Shown here one piece after another: positions 8,425 through 17,941 of a stretch of 35,730 nt of DNA. The translations under genes were made by a program, and so were the position numbers. This DNA comes from Microbacterium sp. (lineage in GTDB: Bacteria > Actinomycetota > Actinomycetes > Actinomycetales > Microbacteriaceae): positions 1-35,730 of the forward strand of contig JAPSIX010000004.1 in assembly GCA_031178475.1 (NCBI GenBank), read 5' to 3'. The notes beneath the pieces are model-generated. The model worked only from the letters and a program-made list of their open reading frames with translations. It did not search any database and was not told the DNA's origin. The stretch's first letter is position 1; each line of letters opens with the position of its first letter.

Positions 8425-9543
8425 ATGACGTACCAGTGGTATTGGCCGGACGCGAACCCGTACAGCTGGGACTTCGAGCGGTGGCGCACCCACTACCAGC
8501 CCGAGGCCGTGCAGAGTGCGCAGACCGGCGCCGCGGACCCGTTGCCGCTGCTCGACGCCGTCGGGGAGGTGGCGGATCGCAAGGACCGGTGGGAGCAGGA
8601 GGTCGTGCCCGGATTGCGGGCTGTCTCCGACCGCGTCCTCGGCACGCTCACCGATGTCCCTCCCGCGGATCCGCGCGGGGAGGCGGTCGGGCCGCGCTTT
8701 CGCACCGAGCACTACTCGATGCAGCGCCTGCGCTATCCGCTCACCGACGAAGAGTTCGGGTACGGGTGGCTGCTGACCCCTCATGAGCCGGTGGTGGCGG
8801 ATGCCGCCGTGCTGGCGCTTCATCCCACCGCGTGCAACGGCAAGGATCAGATCGTCGGTCTCGACGAGACGCCCATCTCCACGAACGGCGGCCCTTACGC
8901 CCGCGAGCTGGCCGAGCGGGGGCTGACCGTGTTCGCCCCCGACGCGATCACGTTCGGCGAGCGGCAGATGGACCACCGAAACGCCAAGTACCGCAGCGCC
9001 TGGGAGTTCTACGACGCGCATCCGGACGGGTCGGTCATGGCGAAGATGTCCTTCGACACCAGCCGAGCGCTCGACATGCTCGAGCAGCTCGGATTCCGTC
9101 GCTTCGGCTCGATCGGGCACAGTCATGGCGCATACGGCACATTGTTCGCCATGCTCGCCGACGAGCGGATCGCGGCCGGCGTGATGAGCTGCGGCATCAA
9201 CCTGCTGCGCGACGACCCCGGCCCCGAGCGGTGGTGGCGGGCGACCGCGCTCATGCCCCGGTTGGGCCTCGGGGGTGAGGATGCCGTGCAGACCCCGATC
9301 GACTTCCACCACTGGCTCGCATTGGTCGCCCCGCGGCCGGTGCAGATCATCGGCGGAACCGAGGATCACATCTTTCCGAACGTTGCCCCGCTCGCGGGTC
9401 GCCTGGAGGAGGTGCGCGAGGTGTACGCCCTGTACGGGGCGGCGGATGGCCTGCAGGTCGACATCGGCCCCGGTGGACACGTGTTTCCGCCGGCGGCACG
9501 CGAGGTGGGTTATTCGCTCCTGAAGACGACCCTCGCGGTCTGA
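8425..9543 (+). CDS. Alpha/beta hydrolase (dienelactone-hydrolase/acetyl-esterase-like)
   Basis: Nucleophile elbow SIGHSHGAYG, acid region GGTEDHIFP, C-terminal GPGGHVFP; RBS GGAGGAG. Confidence 0.8.
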   Translation: MTYQWYWPDANPYSWDFERWRTHYQPEAVQSAQTGAADPLPLLDAVGEVADRKDRWEQEVVPGLRAVSDRVLGTLTDVPPADPRGEAVGPRFRTEHYSMQRLRYPLTDEEFGYGWLLTPHEPVVADAAVLALHPTACNGKDQIVGLDETPISTNGGPYARELAERGLTVFAPDAITFGERQMDHRNAKYRSAWEFYDAHPDGSVMAKMSFDTSRALDMLEQLGFRRFGSIGHSHGAYGTLFAMLADERIAAGVMSCGINLLRDDPGPERWWRATALMPRLGLGGEDAVQTPIDFHHWLALVAPRPVQIIGGTEDHIFPNVAPLAGRLEEVREVYALYGAADGLQVDIGPGGHVFPPAAREVGYSLLKTTLAV

Positions 9544-9602
9544 TCGCGACCCCTGAACGGCCCGGCACCGGCATCCCTGCTGCGCCGCCGCAGAATTCAC
9601 CC

Positions 9603-9630
9603 TTGACAATTTCGGTCAGGGCCGTAACCA
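9603..9630 (+). promoter_or_regulatory. Candidate promoter of the lyase gene: TTGACA-16-TAACCA
   Basis: Consensus -35 at 9603-9608; weak -10 at 9625-9630, overlapped by the shared motif. Confidence 0.45.
9610..9629. promoter_or_regulatory. Putative regulator-binding motif copy 2: TTTCGGTCAGGGCCGTAACC
   Basis: 17/20 match to 8375-8394, upstream of the secreted lyase. Confidence 0.6.
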
Positions 9631-9685
9631 TTTCAAGGGACCAAGGGCGACCCCCGCGCCCTGGCACCCCTGGAGGGACATCCCC

Positions 9686-12600
9686 ATGAACGTGGTCAAG
9701 AAGAAGCTCAGGGCCTACTTCGGCGCAGCACTCGCGCTGACGATGCTGCTGTCGACACTGTCGCTCACGAGCGCAGCCGTCGCGGAGGAGACCGCCGACC
9801 CGCCTCCCATCCGCTACATGTTCGCCAACTCGTTCAGCGGGCAGGCCGAGATCCGCGTCCTGGGCGACATCAACGCCGTGCCGATCACGCGCAAGCAGTC
9901 GTACGGCGCCAGCATCGGCGCGACGGCGATCGGCCAGTCCCGCTCGTTCGAGTTCGACGTAGCGGCGGCCGGGTACTACCTGATCTCGTTCCAGGGCTAC
10001 CGGTACTTCTCGTCAGGCATCGGCGACCTGATCATCGACGGCGAGACGATCGGCCAGTACGACTTCTACGACCCGGGCAGCACGTACGGGCCCGACATCG
10101 CGATCAAGACCATCGAGCTCTCCGCCGGCACCCACGAGCTGACGCTGCTCGTCTCCGGCCGCAACCCGTCGGCCACACAGCGGAGCAATTACTCGCTGTA
10201 CCCGACGGCGCTCACGCTGACGCCGCAGGCCTCCCTGGCCGAGCTCCAACTCACCGTCGACGCCAAGGAGCGGCTGCTCCTCGACGAGGTCGTGAACCTG
10301 CAGGCATCGTTGACGATGACCGACGGCACGGCCGTGAACGATCCGACCTACCAGTACGCGAGCAGCGACCCGGCGGTCGCCAGCGTCGACGCCGACGGGA
10401 ACGTCACCGCCCTCGCCGGTGGCACGACCACGGTCACGGTCACCGCGACGGGCAACGGGCAGACGCTCGTGAAGGAGGTGCCGATCGAGGTCATCGACGC
10501 GAGACTGTCGAGCGTCACCGTGACCATGGACACGGGCGAGCTGCTCTTCGGCGAGTCGGCGCAGCTCTCCGTCGCCGGCACCCTGTCCGACGGGACGGAA
10601 GCCGACCTGACCGGCGCCTCGACGGTGTTCGGGAGCAGCGACCCCGCCACCGTCCACGTCGACGAGGCGGGCAAGGTCACCGCCGTGCGCCCCGGCGAGG
10701 CCGACCTGACCGCCCGGGTCACCTTCGCGGGTGCGACGCTCGAAGACACGCTGCACGTGACGGTCTCCGACGAGATCGCGAACGCGAAGACCCGCAGCAC
10801 GATCTACACCGAGGAGCGCGTGGCTGCGGCCCGCGAGAACGTCAAGAGCTACGACTGGGCCAAGAGCCAGCGGGATGCCGCGGTGCAGAAAGCCGATCAG
10901 TACCTGCGCAACGGCATCGAGTTCCTGTGGAACATCGTCCCGCCGCAGACACTGCCGCGCAGTTACGCCGTGAACCAGCGGCTGGGCAGCCCGGTGACCG
11001 GAAGGGACATCGACGAGTACGGCAACTATCCGTACCAGGCCGACCCGTTCGCCAGGCCGTGGAAGATCGTCGATCCCAGCAGCGGCTACACCTTCCCGAC
11101 CAACGACTTCGCTTCGTTCTACGAGAGCGGCCTCGATGAGCACGGCATCTTCCAGCGCGAACTCGCCGACGAGCAGTACCTCGTGAACGAGCTGTACCCC
11201 GAGAAGGGACCGACCTGGGGCGTCGACGACGGCCTGGGGTGGGTGGATGCCGAGGGCAACCACTTCCCGTTCATCGCCTACTACGTGCACTGGTTCCTCT
11301 GGCACGGCACCGACAGCGTGATCTCGAACGCGAACGTCGCGCTGCGTGACGCCTACCTCTACACCGGCGACATGAAGTATGCACGCGCCGGCATCGCACT
11401 GCTGGACCGGATCGCCGACATCTACCCGTCACTGGACGTGTCGAAGTTCGACCAGACCGTGTTCCTCAATTCGCACGGCGGTCTGCAGACCGGCAAGGCT
11501 GTCGGATCGCAGTGGGAGGAGCTGCTGATCAGGGAGTTCATCCACTCGTACGACGCGTACTTCCCGGTGATGGACGACCCCGAGGTGGTCGCCTTCCTGA
11601 GCGCGAAGGCGGCGGAGCACCAACTGAACAACCCGAAGAACAGCGGCGACGCGATCCGCCGGAACGCCGAGGACGGGATCGTCCTGCAGGCGTACCCGGC
11701 GGTGCGGAACGCGCAGATCTACAGCTCGAACGGCAGGCACGCCAACGTCCTGACCCAGGCGGCCGTCGTGTACGACACCATGCCGCAGACGCAGGAGTGG
11801 CTGGACTTCGCGTTCCAGGCCGGTGGTCTCACACCCCCGCCGCGTCAGGTGCTCGGCGGTGACATCCTGGCGCGACTCGTCGACGTCGTCGACCGCGACG
11901 GTGCGCCGACCTCGGGTGCGCCCGAGTACAACCTGCTGTGGCTTGCCCGCTACATCCGCATGGCGGACACGCTGCAGGGCTACGACAAGTACCCGGCGGC
12001 CGATCTGTACGACAACGTCAAGTTCAAGAAGCTGTTCTCGAACATCTACCCGCTGATCCTCAGCGAGAACTACATCCCGACGTTCGGCGACTCGAAGAAG
12101 ACCGGCGACCCCGGGATCTTCGGCGTCAGCATGATCGACATGGTGAAGGCGTATCAGCGCTACCGCGAGCCGATCTTCGCGCAGATGGCCTACTTCCTGA
12201 ACGGCAACAAGCTGGACGGCATCAACGGCGGCATGTTCGCGACGAACACCAAGCAGCTCCTCAAGGACATCAAAAAGGTCATCAAGGAGCACGGCCCGCT
12301 CGACCTGCCGACCGACAACCTCGCCGGCTACGGGTTCGCCGCGCTTCGCGACGGCACCAGCGCCGAGAAGGCGAAGGACGACAGCACGATGCGCGACGTG
12401 TGGATGTACTACGGCCGCAACCACGGTCACGGGCACCGCGACACGCTGAACATCGGGATGCACGCCTTCGGTCTCGACCTCTCGCCCGACCTCGGCTACC
12501 CCGAGTTCGCCGACAACCAGAACATGAACCGCTTCCAGTGGGTGAGCAACACCATCAGCCACAACACGGTCGTCGTCGACGAGTCCAAGCAGCGGCCCCA

Positions 12601-13810
12601 GTTCGTCGCCCAACCGAAGCACTTCGACGACGGTGACCGCGTGGAGCTGCTCGACGTCGAAGCGCCCCAGGTGTACCCGCAGACCGAGCTCTACAAGCGC
12701 ACCACCGCGATGATCAAGGTCGACGAGGCGAACTCCTACTCGGTGGACTTCTTCCGGGTGAAGGGCGGCGAGAACCACCACTTCAGCTTCCACGGAGCCG
12801 AGGGGTCGGTCACGACCGACGGGCTTGACCTGGTCGCTCAGCCGACGGGCACGTACGCCGGACCGGACGTGGAGTTCGGGCAGCGGGTCGACAGCGTCGA
12901 GGGGCACCTCTACCAGGGCCACGGGTTCCACTGGCTGAAGAACGTCGAGCGCAGCGCCGACCCCGCCAGCGGATTCAGCGTCGACTGGAAGGTCGAGGAC
13001 ACCTGGGACGTCTACGGCAACGGGGCAGGAGCCGAGACCGACGTGCATCTGCGGCTGACGATGCTCGGCGACCTCGACGAAGTGGCGCTCGCCGACGGTG
13101 TTCCCCCGCAGAACAAGCCGGGCAACCCCGAGGCTCTGCGCTATCTCGTGGCCAAGCGCAGCGGGGCGAACCTCGACAGCGTGTTCACCTCTGTGATCGA
13201 ACCCTACAAGGGTGAGCGATACATCGAGTCCGTCGAGCAGGTGAGCGCGACCGTCGACGGCACCGAGGTGACCGGCACGGACGTGCGGGCGGTCAAGGTG
13301 ACCCTGGCAGACGGCCGGGTGGACTACATCGTCAACGCGATGCAGCCGGACGTCACGTACGTCATCGACGACACGTTCACCTTCCAGGGCTTCTTCGGGG
13401 TCTACTCCGAGAAGGACGGGGAGCAGGTGTACGGCTACGTCAACGAGGGAACCGTGATCGGTGATCTCGTCGAGGACGCGACGGCGTCGGTCACCGGCAG
13501 CGTCGTGGACTACACCAAGACGCTCAGCCTCGAGAACTCGATCACGGTGAAGCTGTCGCAGCCGATCGCCGACGCGGAGCGGCTGGTCGGGTCGTACATC
13601 TACGTCGAGACCGACGGCGAGCGCAACGGCGCGTACCGGATCAAGGGGATCGCGTCGCAGGACGGCGACACAGTCACCCTCGACATCGGCGACATCACGC
13701 TGATCCGCAGCTACATCAACCCGAGCGAGATGAGCCGCGGCTTCACCTACAACATCGCCGAGGGCGCCGGCTTCGTCATCCCGCTGGCGACGGAGGTGCA
13801 GGCGGAGTAG
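9686..13810 (+). CDS. Secreted heparinase II/III-like polysaccharide lyase with two Ig-like (Big_2) domains, 1374 aa
   Basis: Signal peptide MNVVKKKLRAYFGAALALTMLLSTLSLTSAAVA; Big_2-type repeats (SSDPAVASVDADGNVTALAGGTTTVTVTA; SSDPATVHVDEAGKVTAVRPGEADLTARV); heparinase-like NHGHGHRDTLNIGMHAFGLDLSPDLGYP. Confidence 0.8.
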   Translation: MNVVKKKLRAYFGAALALTMLLSTLSLTSAAVAEETADPPPIRYMFANSFSGQAEIRVLGDINAVPITRKQSYGASIGATAIGQSRSFEFDVAAAGYYLISFQGYRYFSSGIGDLIIDGETIGQYDFYDPGSTYGPDIAIKTIELSAGTHELTLLVSGRNPSATQRSNYSLYPTALTLTPQASLAELQLTVDAKERLLLDEVVNLQASLTMTDGTAVNDPTYQYASSDPAVASVDADGNVTALAGGTTTVTVTATGNGQTLVKEVPIEVIDARLSSVTVTMDTGELLFGESAQLSVAGTLSDGTEADLTGASTVFGSSDPATVHVDEAGKVTAVRPGEADLTARVTFAGATLEDTLHVTVSDEIANAKTRSTIYTEERVAAARENVKSYDWAKSQRDAAVQKADQYLRNGIEFLWNIVPPQTLPRSYAVNQRLGSPVTGRDIDEYGNYPYQADPFARPWKIVDPSSGYTFPTNDFASFYESGLDEHGIFQRELADEQYLVNELYPEKGPTWGVDDGLGWVDAEGNHFPFIAYYVHWFLWHGTDSVISNANVALRDAYLYTGDMKYARAGIALLDRIADIYPSLDVSKFDQTVFLNSHGGLQTGKAVGSQWEELLIREFIHSYDAYFPVMDDPEVVAFLSAKAAEHQLNNPKNSGDAIRRNAEDGIVLQAYPAVRNAQIYSSNGRHANVLTQAAVVYDTMPQTQEWLDFAFQAGGLTPPPRQVLGGDILARLVDVVDRDGAPTSGAPEYNLLWLARYIRMADTLQGYDKYPAADLYDNVKFKKLFSNIYPLILSENYIPTFGDSKKTGDPGIFGVSMIDMVKAYQRYREPIFAQMAYFLNGNKLDGINGGMFATNTKQLLKDIKKVIKEHGPLDLPTDNLAGYGFAALRDGTSAEKAKDDSTMRDVWMYYGRNHGHGHRDTLNIGMHAFGLDLSPDLGYPEFADNQNMNRFQWVSNTISHNTVVVDESKQRPQFVAQPKHFDDGDRVELLDVEAPQVYPQTELYKRTTAMIKVDEANSYSVDFFRVKGGENHHFSFHGAEGSVTTDGLDLVAQPTGTYAGPDVEFGQRVDSVEGHLYQGHGFHWLKNVERSADPASGFSVDWKVEDTWDVYGNGAGAETDVHLRLTMLGDLDEVALADGVPPQNKPGNPEALRYLVAKRSGANLDSVFTSVIEPYKGERYIESVEQVSATVDGTEVTGTDVRAVKVTLADGRVDYIVNAMQPDVTYVIDDTFTFQGFFGVYSEKDGEQVYGYVNEGTVIGDLVEDATASVTGSVVDYTKTLSLENSITVKLSQPIADAERLVGSYIYVETDGERNGAYRIKGIASQDGDTVTLDIGDITLIRSYINPSEMSRGFTYNIAEGAGFVIPLATEVQAE

Positions 13811-13827
13811 AACCCTGTCGGCGTTCC

Positions 13828-13856
13828 GGGGTGGGCGGGCCGAGGCCCGTCACCCC
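13828..13856 (+). terminator. Stem-loop downstream of the lyase gene
   Basis: GGGGTGGGCGGGCC-GA-GGCCCGTCACCCC imperfect GC-rich inverted repeat, 17 nt after the stop codon. Confidence 0.6.
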
Positions 13857-13972
13857 CTGTTCACCCGCCGTTCGATTCGCGGTACTGCGGTCTCGTAATT
13901 CCGCGTCACTTTCGGGAGTTGGAATACCGGTGTTCTCGCAATGACGAGTGCATCCTCTCCCGAAAGGTCATC

Positions 13973-14875
13973 ATGCGCCGTACCACCCTGCCAGTCGCCG
14001 GCCTTCTCGCCGTCGGCGCCCTCGTACTGACCGGCTGCCAGGGCTCCTCCGCCGAGGCCGCCCCCGCCGACCCGAACGCCCCCATCACCATCGCCACGCT
14101 CCCGATCGGGGAGGACCCCACCGCCGAGAATCCCATCGAGGTGTTCGCCGAGCTGTTCGAAGAGGCGACCGGCCGCAAGGTCGAGGTCACCGATGTGCCC
14201 GACTACCTCAGCGTCGTCGAGGCCATCCGCGCCGATCACGTCGACATCGGCATCATGAGCGGGTTTCCCTCGGCGCTCGCCGTGAACACCGGCGAGGTCG
14301 ACCCCCTGGTCGCCTTCGAGGGCGACGACAAGCCGGTCTCGACCTGTGTGGTGCTGAACGATTCGCCGGTGCTTTCCCTCGAGGACCTCGAGGGAAAGAC
14401 GGTCGCCTTCGCCGACCAGGCCTCGAGTTCGGGTTACTTCATGCCGGTCTACATGCTGCACGAGGCGGGTCTCGAGCGAGGCGACGACTACGAGGCCGTG
14501 TTCGCCGGTGGCCACGAAGGATCGTTCGCCGCGCTCGCGCAGGGGCAGGTGGATGCCGCGTGCACCGCCATCATGCTCACCGAGCTCGGCAAGCCCATGT
14601 TCCCCTTCGAAGACGGCGAATGGCGCGGCGTGGGGGAGAGCCCGTCGATGGCAGTGCAGGGCACGGTGCTCGGCCGGCAGTCCCTCGACGCGGAGACCCG
14701 CGCGGTGATCGCAGACGGCATCGCCAAGGTCTTCTCACCCGAGAACGCTGAGCGGCTCGGTGCGATGGGATCCTTCGCCGGACTGGGACAGGTCGTCGAG
14801 CCCGACGCCGACCTGTACGCCTCCTTCGCCGAGATCGCCGCGGTCGCCGGCGTCGAGCTGAAGGACCTCAAGTGA
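13973..14875 (+). CDS. PhnD-type phosphate/phosphite/phosphonate ABC transporter substrate-binding lipoprotein
   Basis: Lipobox LTGC; LEDLEGKTVAFADQASSSGYFMPVYMLHEAGL and GHEGSFAALAQGQVDAACT are PhnD-like. Confidence 0.88.
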   Translation: MRRTTLPVAGLLAVGALVLTGCQGSSAEAAPADPNAPITIATLPIGEDPTAENPIEVFAELFEEATGRKVEVTDVPDYLSVVEAIRADHVDIGIMSGFPSALAVNTGEVDPLVAFEGDDKPVSTCVVLNDSPVLSLEDLEGKTVAFADQASSSGYFMPVYMLHEAGLERGDDYEAVFAGGHEGSFAALAQGQVDAACTAIMLTELGKPMFPFEDGEWRGVGESPSMAVQGTVLGRQSLDAETRAVIADGIAKVFSPENAERLGAMGSFAGLGQVVEPDADLYASFAEIAAVAGVELKDLK

Positions 14876-15690
14876 CCACGCTGAACATCGCGGAGGCCGG
14901 TCGCACTGAGCGCACATCCACCGCCGAGCTCCGGCAGGCGCTGCCCCTGGTCACCGTGCGCGATCTCGAAGTCGCCTACGACGCGCACACCGTGCTCGAC
15001 GGCGTCGACCTCGACCTGTTCCCCGGTGAGATGGTCGCGCTGCTGGGCGCATCCGGCTCAGGCAAGTCGACGCTCATGCGCAGTCTCACCGGCTTCGCGC
15101 CGATCTCGTCGGGTACCGTGCGGGTCGCGGGCCACGACGTCACAAACCTGCGCCGGGGCGAGCTGCGCACCCTGCGCTCGCACGTGGGACAGGTGTTTCA
15201 GCAATTCAACCTCATCCCGCGCCTGAGTGTGCTGACGAACGTGCTCACCGGAGCCCTGCACGGCGCGGGGCCGGTGAACCTGGTCGGCGGCTTCACCTCC
15301 GCGCACCGCCGCCGGGCGCTCGAGCTGCTTGACCGAGTGGGGATCGCGCACAAGGCGACAACGCCCGCCCGCGCGCTTTCCGGCGGTCAGCAGCAGCGTG
15401 TCGCGATTGCCAGGGCGCTCATGCAGCAGCCTCGGGTGATCCTCGCCGACGAACCGGTCGCTTCGCTCGACCCCAAGCTCGCCGACTCCGTGCTCGAGCT
15501 GTTGCGGCAGATCGCCAGCGAAGACGGCATCCCGGTGCTGGTGAGTCTGCATGTGCTGCCACTGGCCCTGGCGCACAGCGACCGAATCGTCGGCCTTCGG
15601 CACGGAGAGATGATCATCGCCGACGCCACCTCCCGGCTGGATGCCGCCGCACTCGCTCCGCTGTACGAAGAGCGAGGAGCAGGCCGATGA
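14872..15690 (+). CDS. phnC: PhnC-type ABC transporter ATP-binding protein
   Basis: Walker A GASGSGKST, signature LSGGQQQR, Walker B VILADEP; GTGA overlap upstream. Confidence 0.9.
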   Translation: MTTLNIAEAGRTERTSTAELRQALPLVTVRDLEVAYDAHTVLDGVDLDLFPGEMVALLGASGSGKSTLMRSLTGFAPISSGTVRVAGHDVTNLRRGELRTLRSHVGQVFQQFNLIPRLSVLTNVLTGALHGAGPVNLVGGFTSAHRRRALELLDRVGIAHKATTPARALSGGQQQRVAIARALMQQPRVILADEPVASLDPKLADSVLELLRQIASEDGIPVLVSLHVLPLALAHSDRIVGLRHGEMIIADATSRLDAAALAPLYEERGAGR

Positions 15691-16529
15691 GCGTTGACGC
15701 GCCCGCACGTTCCGCAAGCACTCCGACGCCCGAGCTGAGTTCCGCCGAGCGGAGTCGCCTCGAGAGCGCCTTCCGCATCCCGCGGACCCGGTTCCTGCTC
15801 GGCCTCCCTGTCGCGATGCTGATCCTGATCTGGTCGTTCGACGGCGCCGGTTTCGACTTCGTCAAGCTCGGCGACGGCGCGGTCAACATGGGTGAGTTCC
15901 TCTCGCGGCTGTTCCCGCCCGATTTCTCGAAGATCGGCATCATCCTCGCGCTGCTGCTCGAAACCTTCCAGATGGCGATCGTGGGCACCGTGCTCGGGGC
16001 GGTGCTGTCGCTGATGATCGCGTTCGGGGCGTCTTCGAACATCGCACCGAGGTGGCTGTACTACCCGACGCGCTGGGTGATGAACGTCATCCGCTCCGTG
16101 CCCGACCTCGTCTTCGCGCTCATGTTCGTCTCGGCCGTCGGGTTGGGGCCCTTCGCCGGCATCCTGGCGATGACGCTCGGCTCGATCGGATCGATCGGAA
16201 AGATCTTCGCTGAGGCCATGGAGCAGGTCGACCGGGGGCCCGTCGTCGCGATGGAGGCCGTCGGCGCGTCGAAGCGGCAGGTCATCCAGTACGGCGTGCT
16301 GCCGCAGGCCGCACCGCTGCTCACCTCGTACACGCTGCTGCTCTTCGAGGGCAACGTGCGCGGCGCCACGATCCTGGGCCTGGTCGGGGCGGGCGGCATC
16401 GGCCTCGAGCTCACCACGGCCATGCGCATGTACGACTACGGCCACCTCAGCGCCATCATCATCTGCATCATCGTGCTTGTCACGCTGATCGACCAGGGCA
16501 GTGCGCTCATCCGAAGGAGAATCACGTGA
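15687..16529 (+). CDS. phnE: PhnE-type ABC transporter permease
   Basis: ETFQMAIVGTVLGAVLSLMIAFGASSN; EAMEQVDRGPVVAMEAVGASKRQVIQYGVLPQAAP; ATGA overlap. Confidence 0.9.
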   Translation: MSVDAPARSASTPTPELSSAERSRLESAFRIPRTRFLLGLPVAMLILIWSFDGAGFDFVKLGDGAVNMGEFLSRLFPPDFSKIGIILALLLETFQMAIVGTVLGAVLSLMIAFGASSNIAPRWLYYPTRWVMNVIRSVPDLVFALMFVSAVGLGPFAGILAMTLGSIGSIGKIFAEAMEQVDRGPVVAMEAVGASKRQVIQYGVLPQAAPLLTSYTLLLFEGNVRGATILGLVGAGGIGLELTTAMRMYDYGHLSAIIICIIVLVTLIDQGSALIRRRIT

Positions 16530-17317
16530 CGATCATCGACTCCGCCCCCGCATCCCGCGCGCTGTCGGCGCCCGAGCTCTCAGCCCCAGTCAACATGCGA
16601 GATCTCGGCGGCATCCCCATTGCCGGCGGCGTGCTGCGCGAGGGCTTTGCGATCCGCACCGACGATCTGGCTCTGGTCACCGACGAGGTGGCCGACGAGC
16701 TCGTCGAGCGCGGACTCTCCGCGATCATCGATCTCCGCTCCAACGCCGAGGTGGCGATCACCGGGCGGGGACCGCTCGGTGAACGTCCGGTCGCGTACCA
16801 CCACATCGCCCTGATGGCGAACGTCGGAGATTCGATGCCGACCGTGAACCGGGACTGGCGATTCACGCACGAGTCGATGGGCGAGTCGTACGTGGCGATG
16901 GCCGAGACCGCGGCGTCGGGGCTGGTCACCGCGCTCAACGTGATCGCGCACGCACCGGGGACGACCGCCTTCCACTGTGCGGCGGGCCGTGACCGCACCG
17001 GGGTGCTCGCCGCTGTGCTGCTGTTGGCGCTGGGCGCCTCCGACGACGACATCGTCGCCGACTACGCCCGCACCGGCCCGAACATGCCCGGCATCATGCA
17101 CCGCACGCGCGGTCTGATGGGTCCGCTGATGATTCGGCTCGGCGTCGACGAGGAGACCATGCGGCGCTCGCTGCCCGACGGACCGATGGACGTGTCGATG
17201 CGCATCCTGCTCGCCACCCTGCGCGACCGGTACGGCGACCCGCTGGGGCCGCTGCGCGCGGCTGGGCTCTCCGGCGACACGGTCGCCCGGCTGCGGGCTC
17301 GGGCGGTCAGTCCATGA
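16526..17317 (+). CDS. Tyrosine-phosphatase-like phosphatase (CX5R)
   Basis: HCAAGRDRTG signature, NMRDLGGIPI N-terminal motif; GTGA overlap with phnE. Confidence 0.88.
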   Translation: MTIIDSAPASRALSAPELSAPVNMRDLGGIPIAGGVLREGFAIRTDDLALVTDEVADELVERGLSAIIDLRSNAEVAITGRGPLGERPVAYHHIALMANVGDSMPTVNRDWRFTHESMGESYVAMAETAASGLVTALNVIAHAPGTTAFHCAAGRDRTGVLAAVLLLALGASDDDIVADYARTGPNMPGIMHRTRGLMGPLMIRLGVDEETMRRSLPDGPMDVSMRILLATLRDRYGDPLGPLRAAGLSGDTVARLRARAVSP

Positions 17318-17934
17318 CGATCGCCGAGGCCAGGGTCGGGCGGCCTCGAGGACCCGGCCGCCCGCGCGACGAGGAGATCGACGGGCAGATCATCGCCGCG
17401 ACGCTCGCGATCATCGATGCGGGCGAGGAGGTCACGGTCGGCCGGGTCGTGGCGCGCAGCGGCGTGAGCCGTGCCGCCCTGTACCGCCGCTGGCCCTCGC
17501 TCACTGCCCTCATCGCGCAGGCGCTGGACGGGGAGCGGGCGGTGCCGCCCGAGTATCCCGACGACGGAGATCTGCGCGAGGCCGTTCTCACCGGGCTCGG
17601 ACTCGGTTCCGGAGGGCTGGCGGCAGCGGCCGCCGGGTACTCCGAGGAGCGGTTCCGGCAACGCGTCCGCCTGGTGATGGCCGACCGAGCGTTGCAGAGG
17701 ACGTACTGGGCTTCGCACGTCTCCCGCCGACGCGTGCCCCTCGAGAACGCGCTGCGTCGTGGAATCGCTCGCGGCGAACTGCGCGCCGATCTCGATGTCG
17801 AGGCGTGCTTCGACGTGATCGCCGGGGCGGTGTACTACCAGCTGGTCGTCCGCGGCGACCGCATCGACGACCCGGCGACCATCAGCCGACTGCGTGCCGC
17901 TGTCGACGTCGTTTGGCGCGGGATCTCCGTCTGA
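17314..17934 (+). CDS. TetR/AcrR family transcriptional regulator
   Basis: N-terminal HTH EEVTVGRVVARSGVSRAALYRRWPSLTALIAQAL; ATGA overlap. Confidence 0.88.
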   Translation: MTIAEARVGRPRGPGRPRDEEIDGQIIAATLAIIDAGEEVTVGRVVARSGVSRAALYRRWPSLTALIAQALDGERAVPPEYPDDGDLREAVLTGLGLGSGGLAAAAAGYSEERFRQRVRLVMADRALQRTYWASHVSRRRVPLENALRRGIARGELRADLDVEACFDVIAGAVYYQLVVRGDRIDDPATISRLRAAVDVVWRGISV

Positions 17935-17941
17935 ACCACGC

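Noticed and set aside
7375-9609. 744-aa minus-strand ORF as one protein
   Set aside because: Only the C-terminal 310 residues (from ATG 8307) look like a real DHDPS-family protein; the N-terminal part is antisense to the alpha/beta hydrolase
10013-13048. Long minus-strand ORFs (430 and 539 aa) inside the lyase
   Set aside because: Antisense to a well-supported secreted lyase; composition is high-GC shadow-like, with no domain pattern
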